The notes under the pieces: generated by a model
Databases searched by the model: none
What the model was told of the DNA's origin: nothing
What the model saw: only the letters and a program-made list of their open reading frames with translations
Shown here: in pieces, positions 1 to 9,144 of the stretch
Numbering within the stretch: the first letter of the stretch is position 1
How the letters are laid out: each line of letters begins with the position of its first letter
Program-made: the position numbers and the translations under genes
NCBI RefSeq assembly: GCF_032818155.1
Contig: NZ_CP102589.1
Location: 2,590,001 to 2,654,000, forward strand
Direction: 5' to 3'
Origin: Niallia taxi
GTDB taxonomy: Bacteria; Bacillota; Bacilli; Bacillales; Cytobacillaceae
DNA length: 64,000 nucleotides

Positions 1-534
1 GGTCCAGACAGAGTTATTTATTTAAGTACCTTTTCAAAAGTGATTGCTCCAGGAATCAGGCTTGGATGGGCAATTGGCTTAAGTGAAATTATTAATAAAA
101 TGCGTATTCTTAAGACAGATGGACTAACAAGCGTCTATGTGCAGGAAGTAGCCTATAATGTGTTAGAGCAATTGGATATCGAGTCACATATTAACAATTT
201 GAGCACGATGTACAAAACAAGAAAAGAAGCAATGGTGGCAGCAATTAAGGAGCATTTCGGTGACGAAGTTAGCTTTGTTTCACCAGAAGGCGGCTTCTTC
301 CTATGGGTAACATTTCCACAAGGGGTTAATACTAGCACTTTTGTCGATGCTGCGATGACTGCAGGCGTCTCTTATTTAGATGGCCGTCATTTCTTCCTCG
401 AGGAAGAAGGCTATAATACAATGAGACTATGCTTCACCTACTGTAATGAGGAAAAAATTAAAGAAGCAATTAAGCGTCTTGCTGAAATTTATTACCAACA
501 CCTTCGCAGTTTACCAATGGAGGAAGCTAACTAA
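1..534 (+). CDS. PLP-dependent aminotransferase (2-aminoadipate / aromatic type), 5' truncated by window edge
   Basis: This is the C-terminal part of a fold-type I aminotransferase, which moves an amino group from an amino acid to a 2-oxoacid using pyridoxal phosphate in the cytoplasm. The frame is open from base 1. STFSKVIAPGIRLGW carries the Schiff-base lysine (SK) followed by the arginine that contacts the cofactor phosphate. GGFFLWVTFP and the final MRLCFTYC block, with its carboxylate-binding arginine, match the LysN/AroH-like family. The stop TAA overlaps the ATG of the next gene by one base, so the two are translationally coupled. The neighbour is a 2-hydroxyacid dehydrogenase, so an amino acid to 2-oxoacid to 2-hydroxyacid route is a reasonable inference. 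The substrate cannot be read from the sequence. Confidence 0.85.
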   Translation, partial: GPDRVIYLSTFSKVIAPGIRLGWAIGLSEIINKMRILKTDGLTSVYVQEVAYNVLEQLDIESHINNLSTMYKTRKEAMVAAIKEHFGDEVSFVSPEGGFFLWVTFPQGVNTSTFVDAAMTAGVSYLDGRHFFLEEEGYNTMRLCFTYCNEEKIKEAIKRLAEIYYQHLRSLPMEEAN

Positions 535-1511
535 TGGCTGGTAAAAAGCCGGTTATTTATGTTAGGTACAATATTCCGGAAAAGTATCTTAACAAAATAA
601 AAGCACTAGGAGCAACCGTTCTGTTTGAACCATGGACATTTGGCAAAGAGGAACCTCAATTAACACATGATTTAAGCGAATGCAATATCGTCTTAACATT
701 GGGACTAATTGATCCATTAACAATACAGCCATATGCACCAAATCTTCAATGGGTACAATCAATGAGTGTCGGACTTGATGCACTTCTTCATAAAGAGACA
801 ATCAATAGTGATATAATAATAACAAATACAAAAGGCTGTACTTCTATCCCTATTGCCGAACATACGGTTGCGATGATTTCTGCTTTTTCGCGAGGACTTC
901 CGACAATGCTTCGAAATCAGCACAAAAAGATTTGGAGCAATACGGAGATTAAAGATTTAGAAGGTTCTAATGTAGGAATTGTCGGCTACGGGGAAATTGG
1001 CAAGGAAATTGCGAAAAGATGCAAAGCACTTGGCATGAATGTAGTCGGCTGCCGCAAACGACCTGCTAACACCCTTGACAATGACCCTGCAGATCAAGTT
1101 GTCGGGCTTGAGAGAATAGACGAGGTAATAAAAAATGCTGATTTTCTTATTTTAGCATTGCCATCTACTAAGGAAACATATCGTTTTATCGATAAACATA
1201 AGCTTCGCTTGCTGAAGGAATCTGCCTTTTTAATTAATATCGGAAGAGGCAATACAATTGTAGAAGAGGATTTACTGCAGGCATTATATAGTCAGCAAAT
1301 AAAAGGCGCTGCCCTTGATGTATTTGATATAGAGCCATTACCTGGCGATCATCCTTTTTGGGAGCTTGATAATGTCATTATTTCTCCGCATAATGCCTAT
1401 TATTCTCCTAGGAGCATGGAGCGTTATATGGATATATTTATAGAAAACCTTACAAGATTTATAGAAGGCAAGGAGCTTCTCAATGTCGTAAATAAAGAAC
1501 TAGGCTATTAA
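534..1511 (+). CDS. D-isomer specific 2-hydroxyacid dehydrogenase family protein
   Basis: A 325-residue NAD(P)-dependent oxidoreductase predicted to interconvert a 2-oxoacid and a 2-hydroxyacid in the cytoplasm. The Rossmann dinucleotide motif VGIVGYGEIGKEIA lies near residue 148. The family's catalytic arginine is in NIGRGNTIVEEDLL, the glutamate in DVFDIEPLPGDHPFW and the histidine in ISPHNA, so the active site looks complete. The length is typical of the family. Its ATG overlaps the stop of the aminotransferase gene and the unit ends at the hairpin 14 bases downstream. Phosphoglycerate dehydrogenase and glyoxylate/hydroxypyruvate reductase are relatives. Nothing here fixes the substrate, and the aminotransferase partner suggests it acts on that enzyme's keto product. 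Confidence 0.85.
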   Translation: MAGKKPVIYVRYNIPEKYLNKIKALGATVLFEPWTFGKEEPQLTHDLSECNIVLTLGLIDPLTIQPYAPNLQWVQSMSVGLDALLHKETINSDIIITNTKGCTSIPIAEHTVAMISAFSRGLPTMLRNQHKKIWSNTEIKDLEGSNVGIVGYGEIGKEIAKRCKALGMNVVGCRKRPANTLDNDPADQVVGLERIDEVIKNADFLILALPSTKETYRFIDKHKLRLLKESAFLINIGRGNTIVEEDLLQALYSQQIKGAALDVFDIEPLPGDHPFWELDNVIISPHNAYYSPRSMERYMDIFIENLTRFIEGKELLNVVNKELGY

Positions 1512-1525
1512 TAGGAACGCAAAAA

Positions 1526-1557
1526 AATAGGAAGGCGTAAATTCACGCCTTCCTATT
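1526..1557. terminator. Bidirectional terminator between dehydrogenase and rhodanese genes
   Basis: A 13-bp perfect stem (AATAGGAAGGCGT / ACGCCTTCCTATT) with a 6-base loop. The A run at 1521-1527 supplies the U tract for the minus-strand rhodanese transcript. On the plus strand the U tract is short. Confidence 0.75.
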
Positions 1558-1568
1558 TGCTTGCCTAA

Positions 1569-1958
1569 TTAAACTGTTTCAAAGCCCTCTTGTTTCCAAG
1601 CAGTTGTTCCGCCTTCAATGAACGCAACATCAGTGAAGCCCATTTGTTTAAGTAAATAAGCGCCTAATGCAGCTTGTCCACCAAGACCACATGTTACTAA
1701 TACAGGTCTATTACGGTCAGCTAATTCTGCGTTGCGAAGCTCTTCTGGAAGCTCCAAATCAGCGCGTATTGGCAGCATGCCAAGTGAAATATTAACACTG
1801 CTAGGAATTAAACCACAAGCACCTGCATCTGTAGCGTCTTGTACATCAATTACATATGTATTAGGTTTTTCTTCTATTTGTTTTTTTGCTTCAATTGATG
1901 AGATACCTTTAACGTTACTGCGTGCTTCTTCTAATAGCTTTCCGAATGTCAATGCCAT
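1569..1958 (-). CDS. Rhodanese-like domain protein (single-domain sulfurtransferase)
   Basis: A 129-residue cytoplasmic protein consisting essentially of one rhodanese fold. The active-site loop is VTCGLGGQAA, with the persulfide-forming cysteine followed by a six-residue loop as in thiosulfate or polysulfide sulfurtransferases. IDVQDATD near residue 36 and FIEGGTTAWKQEG at the end are the conserved entry and exit motifs. An AGGAG ribosome binding site precedes the ATG. It is monocistronic between two hairpins. The sulfur donor and acceptor are not evident. Confidence 0.8.
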   Translation of the reverse strand: MALTFGKLLEEARSNVKGISSIEAKKQIEEKPNTYVIDVQDATDAGACGLIPSSVNISLGMLPIRADLELPEELRNAELADRNRPVLVTCGLGGQAALGAYLLKQMGFTDVAFIEGGTTAWKQEGFETV

Positions 1959-2050
1959 TTAAATCACTCCTATAGTTTAATTTCCTACATTTCTATAGTA
2001 GCAAACTTTTCCTAATTTACCTAATAGAATGATCTTTTTTCACAACAAAA

Positions 2051-2082
2051 AAGAGGCTTCCTAATGCGATAGGAAGCCTCTT
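2051..2082 (-). terminator. Terminator downstream of aconitase gene
   Basis: A 12-bp perfect stem (AAGAGGCTTCCT / AGGAAGCCTCTT) with an 8-base loop. On the minus strand it is followed by TTTTGTTGTG. It lies 10 bases after the citB stop. Confidence 0.8.
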
Positions 2083-2091
2083 CTGTCTAAA

Positions 2092-4797
2092 TTAATTCTT
2101 TAATTTATCTCTAAGCACCATTGGCAGGATACCACCATGACGGTAGTAGTCAATTTCAACTTCAGAATCAAAGCGAACAAGGACTTCAAAAGTCTTTTTG
2201 TTGCCATCCTCATCTGTTGCAGTAACTTCAATGAAATCACGTGGCTTAACTGTTTCATCAACATACACATTGAACGTCTCTTTACCAGTCAAACCAAGTG
2301 ATTCAGCAGTATCTCCAGCCTTGAACTGCAATGGAAGAACTCCCATTAATACAAGGTTAGAACGATGGATACGCTCAAAGCTCTCTGCAAGAACTGTTTT
2401 AATTCCAAGCAGGTTCGTACCTTTTGCAGCCCAGTCACGGGAAGATCCCATCCCATAGTCTTTGCCAGCAAGAACCATTAAACCTGTGCCATCTTCTTTA
2501 TATTGCATACAAGCATCATAAATAGATGTCACTTCACCTGATGGCCAATACGTTGTGAATCCACCCTCTGTTCCAGGAGCAATCTGGTTACGGATACGGA
2601 TATTTGCAAATGTACCTCTCATCATTACTTCATGGTTACCACGGCGAGAACCATAAGAGTTGAAATCACGAGGCTCTACTCCATTTGCTTTTAAGTATTT
2701 CCCTGCAGGAGTGTTAACACCAATAGCTCCAGCTGGAGAAATATGGTCTGTTGTAACAGAATCCCCAAACTTACCAACAATTTTCAACCCTTTAATTGGA
2801 AGTACTTTTTCCGGATCCGGTTTAAGTCCTTCAAAGAAAGGCGGGTTTTGAATATATGTGCTTGTTTCATCAAATGTATACAAGGAATCGCTGCTAGTTT
2901 GAATTTCATTCCAGCGCTCATTGTCATCAAATACTCGCTCATACTCTTTCTTGAACAATTCAGGAGTTACTGTCTTGTTTACAAGTTCATTAACCTCTTC
3001 TGTTGATGGCCAAATATCCTTGAAGAAAACATCGTTTCCATCTTTATCCTTACCGATTGCTTCCTTCTGCAAGTCAATGTCAACTGTTCCAGCAAGTGCA
3101 TATGCCACAACTAATGGCGGTGATGCCAAGTAGTTTGCTTTTACAAGCGGATGAATACGGCCTTCAAAGTTACGGTTACCAGAAAGTACGCTAGTAACAA
3201 GTAAATCAGCATCAGCAACAGCCATTTCGATTTCATCTCTCAACGGACCGGAGTTACCGATACAAGTCGTACAGCCATACCCAACAAGATTAAAGCCAAT
3301 TTGCTCTAAATACGGCAATAAGCCTGAATCTCTCAAATAACCAGTAACTACCTTTGATCCTGGAGCCAAAGAAGTTTTTACAAACTTCGGTACTTCCATA
3401 CCAAGCTCAACTGCTTTTTTAGCAACAAGACCTGCTCCAACAAGCACATATGGGTTAGACGTATTTGTACAGCTAGTGATTGCAGCGATAGCAACAGAGC
3501 CTGTTTTCATCGTTGTGGAATCACCGTTAGCAAACTTAATATCTACTGATTTATCAAACTCATCTTTTTTCAAGCCAAAGCCTTGATTTCCTTCTGGTGC
3601 AGTGACAGACTCAACAAATGCTTTTTGAAGCTGTGATAATGGAATCAAGTCTTGAGGACGTTTTGGTCCAGACAGGTTTGCTTCAATATCTGAAAGGTTA
3701 ATTTCAATTACTTTTGTATAAACTGGTTCAAAGCTAGGATCAAAGAACAGCCCATTTCGTTTAGAGTATTCTTCTACCACTTTGATTTGCTCTTCTGGTC
3801 TGCCAGTCAATCTCATGTAGGACAATGATTCTTCATCAACTGGGAAGAATCCGCAAGTTGCACCGTACTCTGGCGCCATGTTTGCAATTGTCGCACGGTC
3901 AGCAAGCGGTAATTGGGAAATACCAGGTCCGAAGAATTCAACGAATTTTCCAACAACCCCTTCGCCTCTTAGCACTTGCGTTACTTTTAAAGCAAGGTCA
4001 GTTGCAGTTGAACCGTTTGGCATATCACCAATAAGCTTAACTCCCACTACTTCAGGTACTGGGAAGTAAGATGGTTGTCCAAGCATACCTGCCTCTGCCT
4101 CGATACCGCCGACACCCCAACCAAGCACGCCGATTCCGTTAATCATCGTCGTATGAGAGTCAGTTCCGACAAGCGTATCTGGGAATGCTTCTAATTCGCC
4201 CTCTTTATTTTCAACTACTTGCACTACATTTGCTAAATATTCTAAATTTACTTGGTGTACGATACCTGTTGCAGGTGGTACTGCACGATAATTGTCAAAA
4301 GCTTTTTGAGCCCAGCTCAAAAATTGGTAGCGCTCCGCGTTGCGTTCAAATTCAAGATCCATATTTGCTGTCAACGCATCTGGCGTACCATATTTGTCGA
4401 CCTGCACGCTATGGTCAATGACAAGGTCAACAGGTTTTTCCGGGTTAATTTTGCTTGGATCTCCACCGAGATCAGCCATTGCTTTTCTTAAAGATGCCAA
4501 GTCAACAACAGCAGGAACACCAGTGAAATCCTGAAGGATAACCCTTGAAGGCTTAAATGGCACATCAATCTCTTTCAGTTCATCTGTTCCCCATTTTGCT
4601 AGGTTTTCCACATGCTCGTCTTTAATGACGAAACCATCCATTTGTCTTAATACAGATTCCAATAGAACTTTAATAGAGTACGGCAATTTTGTAACATTAC
4701 CGATTCCCGCTTTTTCCAATGCTTCCAATTGATAGTAATGATAACGCTTCCCATCAACCTCGAATGATTTACGTGCATTGTAAGTATCTTTTGCCAT
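2092..4797 (-). CDS. citB: Aconitate hydratase (aconitase A)
   Basis: A 901-residue [4Fe-4S] aconitase that isomerises citrate to isocitrate in the TCA cycle. In B. subtilis the same protein also binds iron-responsive RNA elements when the cluster is lost. The cluster ligands are in TSCTNTSNP (about residue 442) and [11 protein letters not shown] (about residue 509). The swivel domain carries [12 protein letters not shown] and FERIHRSNL, which contact substrate. The open frame extends 27 codons further upstream. The chosen ATG at 4797 begins [12 protein letters not shown], the usual N-terminus, and has GGAGGGGG upstream, giving a length close to that of B. subtilis CitB. A CcpC-type operator lies upstream. 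Its place beside sspP and cotM matches B. subtilis. Confidence 0.97.
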   Translation of the reverse strand: MAKDTYNARKSFEVDGKRYHYYQLEALEKAGIGNVTKLPYSIKVLLESVLRQMDGFVIKDEHVENLAKWGTDELKEIDVPFKPSRVILQDFTGVPAVVDLASLRKAMADLGGDPSKINPEKPVDLVIDHSVQVDKYGTPDALTANMDLEFERNAERYQFLSWAQKAFDNYRAVPPATGIVHQVNLEYLANVVQVVENKEGELEAFPDTLVGTDSHTTMINGIGVLGWGVGGIEAEAGMLGQPSYFPVPEVVGVKLIGDMPNGSTATDLALKVTQVLRGEGVVGKFVEFFGPGISQLPLADRATIANMAPEYGATCGFFPVDEESLSYMRLTGRPEEQIKVVEEYSKRNGLFFDPSFEPVYTKVIEINLSDIEANLSGPKRPQDLIPLSQLQKAFVESVTAPEGNQGFGLKKDEFDKSVDIKFANGDSTTMKTGSVAIAAITSCTNTSNPYVLVGAGLVAKKAVELGMEVPKFVKTSLAPGSKVVTGYLRDSGLLPYLEQIGFNLVGYGCTTCIGNSGPLRDEIEMAVADADLLVTSVLSGNRNFEGRIHPLVKANYLASPPLVVAYALAGTVDIDLQKEAIGKDKDGNDVFFKDIWPSTEEVNELVNKTVTPELFKKEYERVFDDNERWNEIQTSSDSLYTFDETSTYIQNPPFFEGLKPDPEKVLPIKGLKIVGKFGDSVTTDHISPAGAIGVNTPAGKYLKANGVEPRDFNSYGSRRGNHEVMMRGTFANIRIRNQIAPGTEGGFTTYWPSGEVTSIYDACMQYKEDGTGLMVLAGKDYGMGSSRDWAAKGTNLLGIKTVLAESFERIHRSNLVLMGVLPLQFKAGDTAESLGLTGKETFNVYVDETVKPRDFIEVTATDEDGNKKTFEVLVRFDSEVEIDYYRHGGILPMVLRDKLKN

Positions 4798-4885
4798 ATG
4801 TATTACCCCCTCCATGTAATCATATACCAAAAATAGAAAAATAGTCGAATATTTCGTACTTTCTATCTTTTTTGTCATTTACATC

Positions 4886-4959
4886 CTCATTTATTTTAAT
4901 ACACTAATATTGATAAGTAAATAATAAGAAAGTTATCATTTGTAATAAGTACTACTTAT
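4886..4959 (-). promoter_or_regulatory. Predicted citB promoter with CcpC-type operator
   Basis: Read on the minus strand, TTACTT (4915-4920) and TAAAAT (4893-4898) are separated by 16 bp, placing the start point near 4886. The dyad ATAA-N7-TTAT occurs exactly at 4945-4959, centred about 66 bases upstream of that point. A further ATAA half-site is at 4913-4916 (about -27 to -30). This is the arrangement known for citrate-responsive CcpC at B. subtilis citB. The -35 is weak and the assignment is by pattern only. Confidence 0.55.
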
Positions 4960-5087
4960 GACCCATTAAATGAAATAAGGAAAATGGCATTTGATATAAA
5001 GCTAGAAAGCTAGCATTGAAGGCAAACCACTAATGCACAGCTAGTGTCATTCATTTCCAGAAAAATGAATAGAAAAAAAAACCAAAA

Positions 5088-5440
5088 GAGGCTGGGACAA
5101 AACAAAAGAATAACCTTTCTAAACATAAATAATAAAATTACATCTAAATTTGAAAAATGAAACACGTGACTAAATAGAATATGGGTTTAAAATTAGTTTG
5201 TTTCATTGTACGCTCGTCCTCGCGCTTTCCGCGGGGAGGAAGCTGATCCTCCTCGTCTTCGCCTGCGGGGTCTAAAGCGTCCTCTATTTCCCTTAGTAGT
5301 CGTGTGACCTCCGCTCCATTCCACTAAGTTTTCTAATCAATGTATTAAAACTAAAAAACACAAAAACCCGAACTATTCAATCGTTGGTCGATAAAATAGT
5401 TCGGGTTTCATGCAGATTCACTTACTTATGTCCCAGCCTC
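5088..5440. repeat. Interspersed element, copy 1, bounded by 12-bp inverted repeats (MITE-like)
   Basis: A 353-bp segment that begins GAGGCTGGGACA and ends TGTCCCAGCCTC, a perfect 12-bp terminal inverted repeat. A second copy lies at 39600-39902 in the same orientation. Shared internal blocks include ACAAAACAAAAG, AATAATAAAATTACATCTAA, CTTTCCGCGGGGAGGA and TCCTCTATTTCCCTTAG, and each copy has an A/T-flanked hairpin near its right end (here AACCCGAACTATT / AATAGTTCGGGTT, 5364-5409). No open frame of note is inside. No clear target duplication is visible. It fills most of the gap between citB and the next gene. Confidence 0.8.
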
Positions 5441-5456
5441 CATTTTTTCTTACCGC

Positions 5457-5717
5457 TTATGAAAGCTCATTAACTTCATTAACAATATTTTTCAAATCAT
5501 TTTGAAAAGTTTCAAGTTGTTGACGCTGATGCTCTGAAGCAACCTCTAATGCATTCTCGATTTGTTGATATGTCTCATTAATCTCTTGCTTCAAATGCTT
5601 TAGCTGATGGCCATAGCTTGCTGAGTCCTTCACGATACTTTCATATAAAGACTGAGTTTCAGTCATATTATTTTGCGCAGCTTGAAAAGCTTCTTGTTTA
5701 TTACTTTGATAAAACAC
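5457..5717 (-). CDS. Small helical (coiled-coil-like) protein, hypothetical
   Basis: An 86-residue soluble protein of unknown function, rich in Gln, Glu and Asn with few hydrophobic stretches, predicted to be almost wholly alpha-helical (heptad-like spacing in the QLKHLKQEINETYQQIENA region). The start is GTG, chosen because AGGAGG lies seven bases upstream. It sits between the repeat element and the sspP promoter, roughly where B. subtilis carries sspO, but it does not resemble SspO. No family is recognised. A spore or coat role can only be guessed from position. Confidence 0.6.
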   Translation of the reverse strand: MFYQSNKQEAFQAAQNNMTETQSLYESIVKDSASYGHQLKHLKQEINETYQQIENALEVASEHQRQQLETFQNDLKNIVNEVNELS

Positions 5718-5814
5718 TGTATTTCCTCCTATCCATTTTCACATCATTATTCGTTGTTGTCAGCAGGAAAGAAACCCTACAATTAAATTGCTCAAGCCGT
5801 AAGAAAAATATTCG

Positions 5815-5844
5815 GTATAAACAACTGATATTTCTCTCATTCTA
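5815..5844 (+). promoter_or_regulatory. Candidate sigma-G promoter for sspP
   Basis: GTATA at 5815-5819 and CATTCTA at 5838-5844, separated by 18 bp, fit the forespore sigma-G consensus (GHATR and CATWHTA). They lie about 47 bases before the sspP start codon. Confidence 0.5.
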
Positions 5845-5890
5845 ATCAAGAAGGGCAAATTGCTTTTCAAATGCAAAGGAGATGAGAATA

Positions 5891-6034
5891 ATGAATAAAA
5901 ACGACAGCAAAGACATGCGCAAAAATTCACCTAAAGGCCATCATGGCGGTCAGCCAGAGCCTCTTAGCGGCAGCAAAAAAGTAAAAAACCGCAACCATAC
6001 AAGACAAAAGCATAACAGTGGTCATGACTTTTAA
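5891..6034 (+). CDS. sspP: Small acid-soluble spore protein P
   Basis: A 47-codon gene. The product reads [18 protein letters not shown], then [19 protein letters not shown], then [10 protein letters not shown], and aligns along its whole length with B. subtilis SspP, including the [21 protein letters not shown] block. SspP is a minor acid-soluble protein of the spore core made in the forespore. AAGGAGATGAG precedes the ATG with good spacing, and a sigma-G-like promoter lies upstream. In B. subtilis it is co-transcribed with sspO. No sspO could be found here. A hairpin follows 26 bases after the stop. Confidence 0.9.
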   Translation: MNKNDSKDMRKNSPKGHHGGQPEPLSGSKKVKNRNHTRQKHNSGHDF

Positions 6035-6060
6035 TTCCAAAGATTTACTATAGAATCCTT

Positions 6061-6096
6061 CCCCTGCTGATGAAATCAGTTGTTCATCAGCAGGGG
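6061..6096 (+). terminator. Hairpin terminator after sspP
   Basis: A 14-bp perfect stem (CCCCTGCTGATGAA / TTCATCAGCAGGGG) with an 8-base loop, followed by the moderately U-rich CGTTATTTGT. Confidence 0.65.
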
Positions 6097-6159
6097 CGTT
6101 ATTTGTGCACATGTTTAAGCATTTAAGAATACATTGGTTCAAAAAAGGCGTGAAATGCT

Positions 6160-6465
6160 ATGAACAATGATTATTCTGAGTGGTTATATGAATTTGGCTT
6201 ACTTGTTAATTATTTAGACGCAGCGGAGTTTCAAGTTGATGCATATGAAGCAGATACCTATTACTTGGTTGAATGCTTGCTGCCATTTGCAACAAAGGAA
6301 ACCTTTTCACCACTTGTTAAGGAAAATTATTTAACCATTACAACGACAGACTTAGAAAATAATATTAAAACAAGAACTGTATATTTCCCAACCATAATCG
6401 AAGGTAAAAAAATTAACTCTACCTTTTCAAACGGCCTGCTTGAAGTAAAAATTACCAAGGACTAA
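6160..6465 (+). CDS. cotM: Hsp20/alpha-crystallin-like protein, likely spore coat protein CotM
   Basis: A 101-residue protein with the beta-sandwich pattern of small heat shock proteins: YLVECLLPFA in the first half, and the closing block STFSNGLLEVKITKD, where NGLLEVKI is the family's G-x-L signature strand. B. subtilis CotM, an outer coat protein made under sigma-K, is a divergent alpha-crystallin-type protein encoded next to sspP and citB, so family and position agree. The N-terminus is shorter than in B. subtilis CotM. Identity over the whole chain cannot be measured here, so an ordinary small Hsp20 is the alternative. Confidence 0.65.
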   Translation: MNNDYSEWLYEFGLLVNYLDAAEFQVDAYEADTYYLVECLLPFATKETFSPLVKENYLTITTTDLENNIKTRTVYFPTIIEGKKINSTFSNGLLEVKITKD

Positions 6466-6476
6466 CTTTTTTAGCT

Positions 6477-7022
6477 TTAATGATCTATTACTTTTTCCAG
6501 CGTATAATAAATGATACCATTTGCATCATTTAATCCTTTATTCCAATGATAAAGCTCCTGATGGTAATCACCCTTTTGTTTATCAGCAAGGGCATAAAGC
6601 ACTTCCTGCATCCACAAGCTATCAATAGAACATAGCTCTTCTTTAACTAGCGGTTCCTTTTTATGTCCTATTCTTAACACTTGCTTGAAAAATTTTTGTT
6701 TATTTTTACAAGTAATTTTTTTTATTTCCCCTTCTACTCCGTTTGTGCTATTAAAGTAAAAACAAAAGAGGATTGTCACCTCAGGATATAGCCTTCTATA
6801 CAGAGGGAGCTTAACAAGTCTACGATAATTGCTGATCACGGCTTTATCATTTTTGCTTGTTAAAGCTAAAATATAGCCGTAATAAGGATTATGCCTTCTT
6901 AACCGTAAATACACCTCAATCCATTTACTATTACGTGACTTTCTTTCTGTATAATAAGCAAGTAAATATAGACTTAGTATGAATGCAAGGCATAATATTG
7001 CAGTTAAATAAATTCCCTTCAT
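6477..7022 (-). CDS. Membrane-anchored protein of unknown function
   Basis: A 181-residue protein (from the ATG at 7022) with a single N-terminal membrane segment (GIYLTAILCLAFILSLYLLAYY) followed by a basic linker and a soluble, probably cytoplasmic, helical region. The open frame could begin 13 codons earlier at a TTG, but the only Shine-Dalgarno-like element (GGAAAGGAG) lies just upstream of the ATG, with rather long spacing. No family is recognised. It converges on cotM, 11 bases apart. Its orientation and size do not clearly match yneK, the gene expected here from B. subtilis. Confidence 0.55.
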   Translation of the reverse strand: MKGIYLTAILCLAFILSLYLLAYYTERKSRNSKWIEVYLRLRRHNPYYGYILALTSKNDKAVISNYRRLVKLPLYRRLYPEVTILFCFYFNSTNGVEGEIKKITCKNKQKFFKQVLRIGHKKEPLVKEELCSIDSLWMQEVLYALADKQKGDYHQELYHWNKGLNDANGIIYYTLEKVIDH

Positions 7023-7061
7023 AACACGAAACTGCTCCTTTCCATTAATCCCCCAAACCAA

Positions 7062-7581
7062 TATGTCTAAAGACTATTTATTCTTTCTTCGATTTCATAT
7101 ACTGACAATCCTCCAAAACCTAAAACAATTGGTATTTTATTCGCTGACTGTTGTATATATTAGCTTGCTTTTGAATTGTCACCAATTGCATTGTTCCAAA
7201 GCATTTTCAATCAATTGGGCATGACTCCCGTCGTATATATTTATAAATGTTTGACTGCTTCTATCAGACCAGCATATCCCTTTCCCCTTTTTACTACAAT
7301 ACCAGCAGCAGCTTTGCTGTAATTGTTGACAGGGCTATGACAAATCGCTTGCCTCCTTAGCCAGTAAAACAGCCTTTTACAAGCTGTCGGCTTCTACAAT
7401 AACAGCGAAAGGTTCACAGCAGGCAGGACGATTTCAATGGATTTACAATGAAAATAATAGAAATAAAGCAACTAGTCTAGTTTTCTGTTCATTATTTTAG
7501 TATCATGAAGAAATGGATACTGCCATTGATTGGCGATTTGTCTCATACATGTACTTTATAATGAAGTGAGGATATAAACTT
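7062..7581. other. Intergenic stretch, possible decayed coding remnant
   Basis: 520 bases without an intact gene. On the minus strand, between about 7160 and 7400, two short open stretches lie in neighbouring frames (one ending KRGKGYAGLIEAVKHL then stop, the next reading IYDGSHAQLIENALEQCNW then stop), which would fit a frameshifted remnant. No family is recognised. The right end must contain the promoter of the ABC-F gene, but no convincing -35/-10 pair was found. Confidence 0.25.
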
Positions 7582-9132
7582 ATGTTATTGAATGTGGAAA
7601 ATTTAAGTCATACATTTGGAGATAGAACTCTATTTAAAGATGTCTCCTTCCGTTTGCTTGCAGAGGATCATGTCGGTCTTGTTGGGGCTAACGGTGTTGG
7701 TAAATCAACATTAATGAATATTATTACAGGACAACTAATTCATGATGCCGGTAGAGTCGAGTGGATTCCTTCTGTCCATTACGGTTACTTGGATCAGCAT
7801 ACAGTACTTACACCAGGAAAAACAATTCGCGATGCATTAAAGGATGCTTTCCTTCCACTATTTAAAGAAGAAGAAAAGTTAAATGAAGTAACAGCCAAAA
7901 TGGGTGATGCTACACCGGAAGAGCTGGAAGAATTACTGGATGAAATGGGTGTTATCCAGGATAAGCTGGATGCAGGCGGCTTTTATACACTTGATATAAA
8001 AATTGAAGAAGCAGCACGCGGGTTAGGTCTTGATGCAATTGGACTAGAGCGTGATGTTGCAGCATTGAGCGGTGGTCAAAGAACAAAGGTTCTGCTTGCA
8101 AAGCTATTACTTGAACAGCCGCAAGTTCTATTGTTGGATGAGCCGACAAACTATCTCGATGTGGAGCATATTAAATGGCTTGCCTCTTATTTAAAGGAAT
8201 ATCCATATGCCTTTATTTTGATTTCTCATGATACAGAATTCATGAACCAAGTATCAAATGTTATTTTCCATCTTGAATTTTCGAAGCTTACGAGATACAC
8301 AGCAAGCTATGATAAGTTCCTTGAGCTTGCGGAAATCAACAAAAACCAGCATTTGAATGCGTATGAGAAACAAAAGGAATTTATTAAAAAACAAGAGGAT
8401 TTCATCTCCAAAAACAAAGCGAGATATTCTACAACTGGACGAGCAAAAAGCCGTCAAAAGCAATTAGACCGTCTTGAGCGCATTGACAGACCGGAAACTG
8501 CTTTAAAGCCGACATTTGAGTTTAAAGAATCCCGCGGAAGCAGCCGATATGTTTTTGAAGGAACAGACTTTGAAATTGGTTATGCAGACCCGCTGCTACC
8601 GAAGATGTCTGTTACCATTGAACGTGGTGAAAAGATTGCTGTGGTCGGCTGTAACGGTGTTGGTAAATCAACATTGCTTAAAACAATGCTTGGCAAAATT
8701 AAACCGCTTAGCGGAAAAATAGAGCGTGGAGATTTCTTGTATCCTTCCTATTTCGAACAGGAAGTAAAAGCAGGCAATTTAACTCCAATTGAAGATGTAT
8801 GGAATTCCTTCCCAAGCATGGATCAGCACCAAGTTCGCGCTGCACTTGCAAGATGCGGGTTAAAAAACGAGCATATTTCACGACCACTTAATCAATTAAG
8901 CGGTGGCGAGCAAGCGAAAGTCCGCTTATGCAAGCTGTTAATGGAAGAAAGCAACTGGCTGCTATTCGATGAACCGACAAACCACTTAGATATTTCGGCT
9001 AAGGAAGAATTGAAAAGAGCACTGAAAGCTTATAAAGGTACCGTTGTGCTCGTTTGTCATGAACCTGACTTTTATGAAGATTGGGTAACAAAGGTTTGGA
9101 ATGTAGAAGATTGGTCTAACCAAAATAACTAA
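7582..9132 (+). CDS. yfmM: ABC-F family ATP-binding protein, YfmM-like
   Basis: A 516-residue cytoplasmic protein with two ABC ATPase domains and no membrane segment, as in ABC-F translation factors that act at the ribosomal E site. Domain 1 has Walker A GANGVGKST (residues 35-43), signature LSGGQRTKV and Walker B VLLLDEPTNYLD. Domain 2 has GCNGVGKST, LSGGEQAKV and WLLFDEPTNHLD. The charged linker between them (KQKEFIKKQEDFISKNKARY) is the P-site-tRNA interaction motif region. Length and N-terminus fit B. subtilis YfmM better than YkpA or EttA. GAAGTGAGG is the ribosome binding site. It is a single-gene unit ending in a long hairpin. Antibiotic protection is possible but there is no specific evidence. 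Confidence 0.88.
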   Translation: MLLNVENLSHTFGDRTLFKDVSFRLLAEDHVGLVGANGVGKSTLMNIITGQLIHDAGRVEWIPSVHYGYLDQHTVLTPGKTIRDALKDAFLPLFKEEEKLNEVTAKMGDATPEELEELLDEMGVIQDKLDAGGFYTLDIKIEEAARGLGLDAIGLERDVAALSGGQRTKVLLAKLLLEQPQVLLLDEPTNYLDVEHIKWLASYLKEYPYAFILISHDTEFMNQVSNVIFHLEFSKLTRYTASYDKFLELAEINKNQHLNAYEKQKEFIKKQEDFISKNKARYSTTGRAKSRQKQLDRLERIDRPETALKPTFEFKESRGSSRYVFEGTDFEIGYADPLLPKMSVTIERGEKIAVVGCNGVGKSTLLKTMLGKIKPLSGKIERGDFLYPSYFEQEVKAGNLTPIEDVWNSFPSMDQHQVRAALARCGLKNEHISRPLNQLSGGEQAKVRLCKLLMEESNWLLFDEPTNHLDISAKEELKRALKAYKGTVVLVCHEPDFYEDWVTKVWNVEDWSNQNN

Positions 9133-9144
9133 CTAATTAATAAT

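Noticed and set aside
5812..5845. End of the plus-strand open frame 5618-5845
   Set aside because: It runs antisense through the 86-residue gene and over the sspP promoter, with no start signal.
5927..6142. Minus-strand 71-codon frame over sspP
   Set aside because: Shadow of sspP and its terminator, with no ribosome binding site.
7558..7563. TATAAT as promoter of the ABC-F gene
   Set aside because: Transcription from it would start at or inside the ribosome binding site, and no -35 lies at a proper distance.
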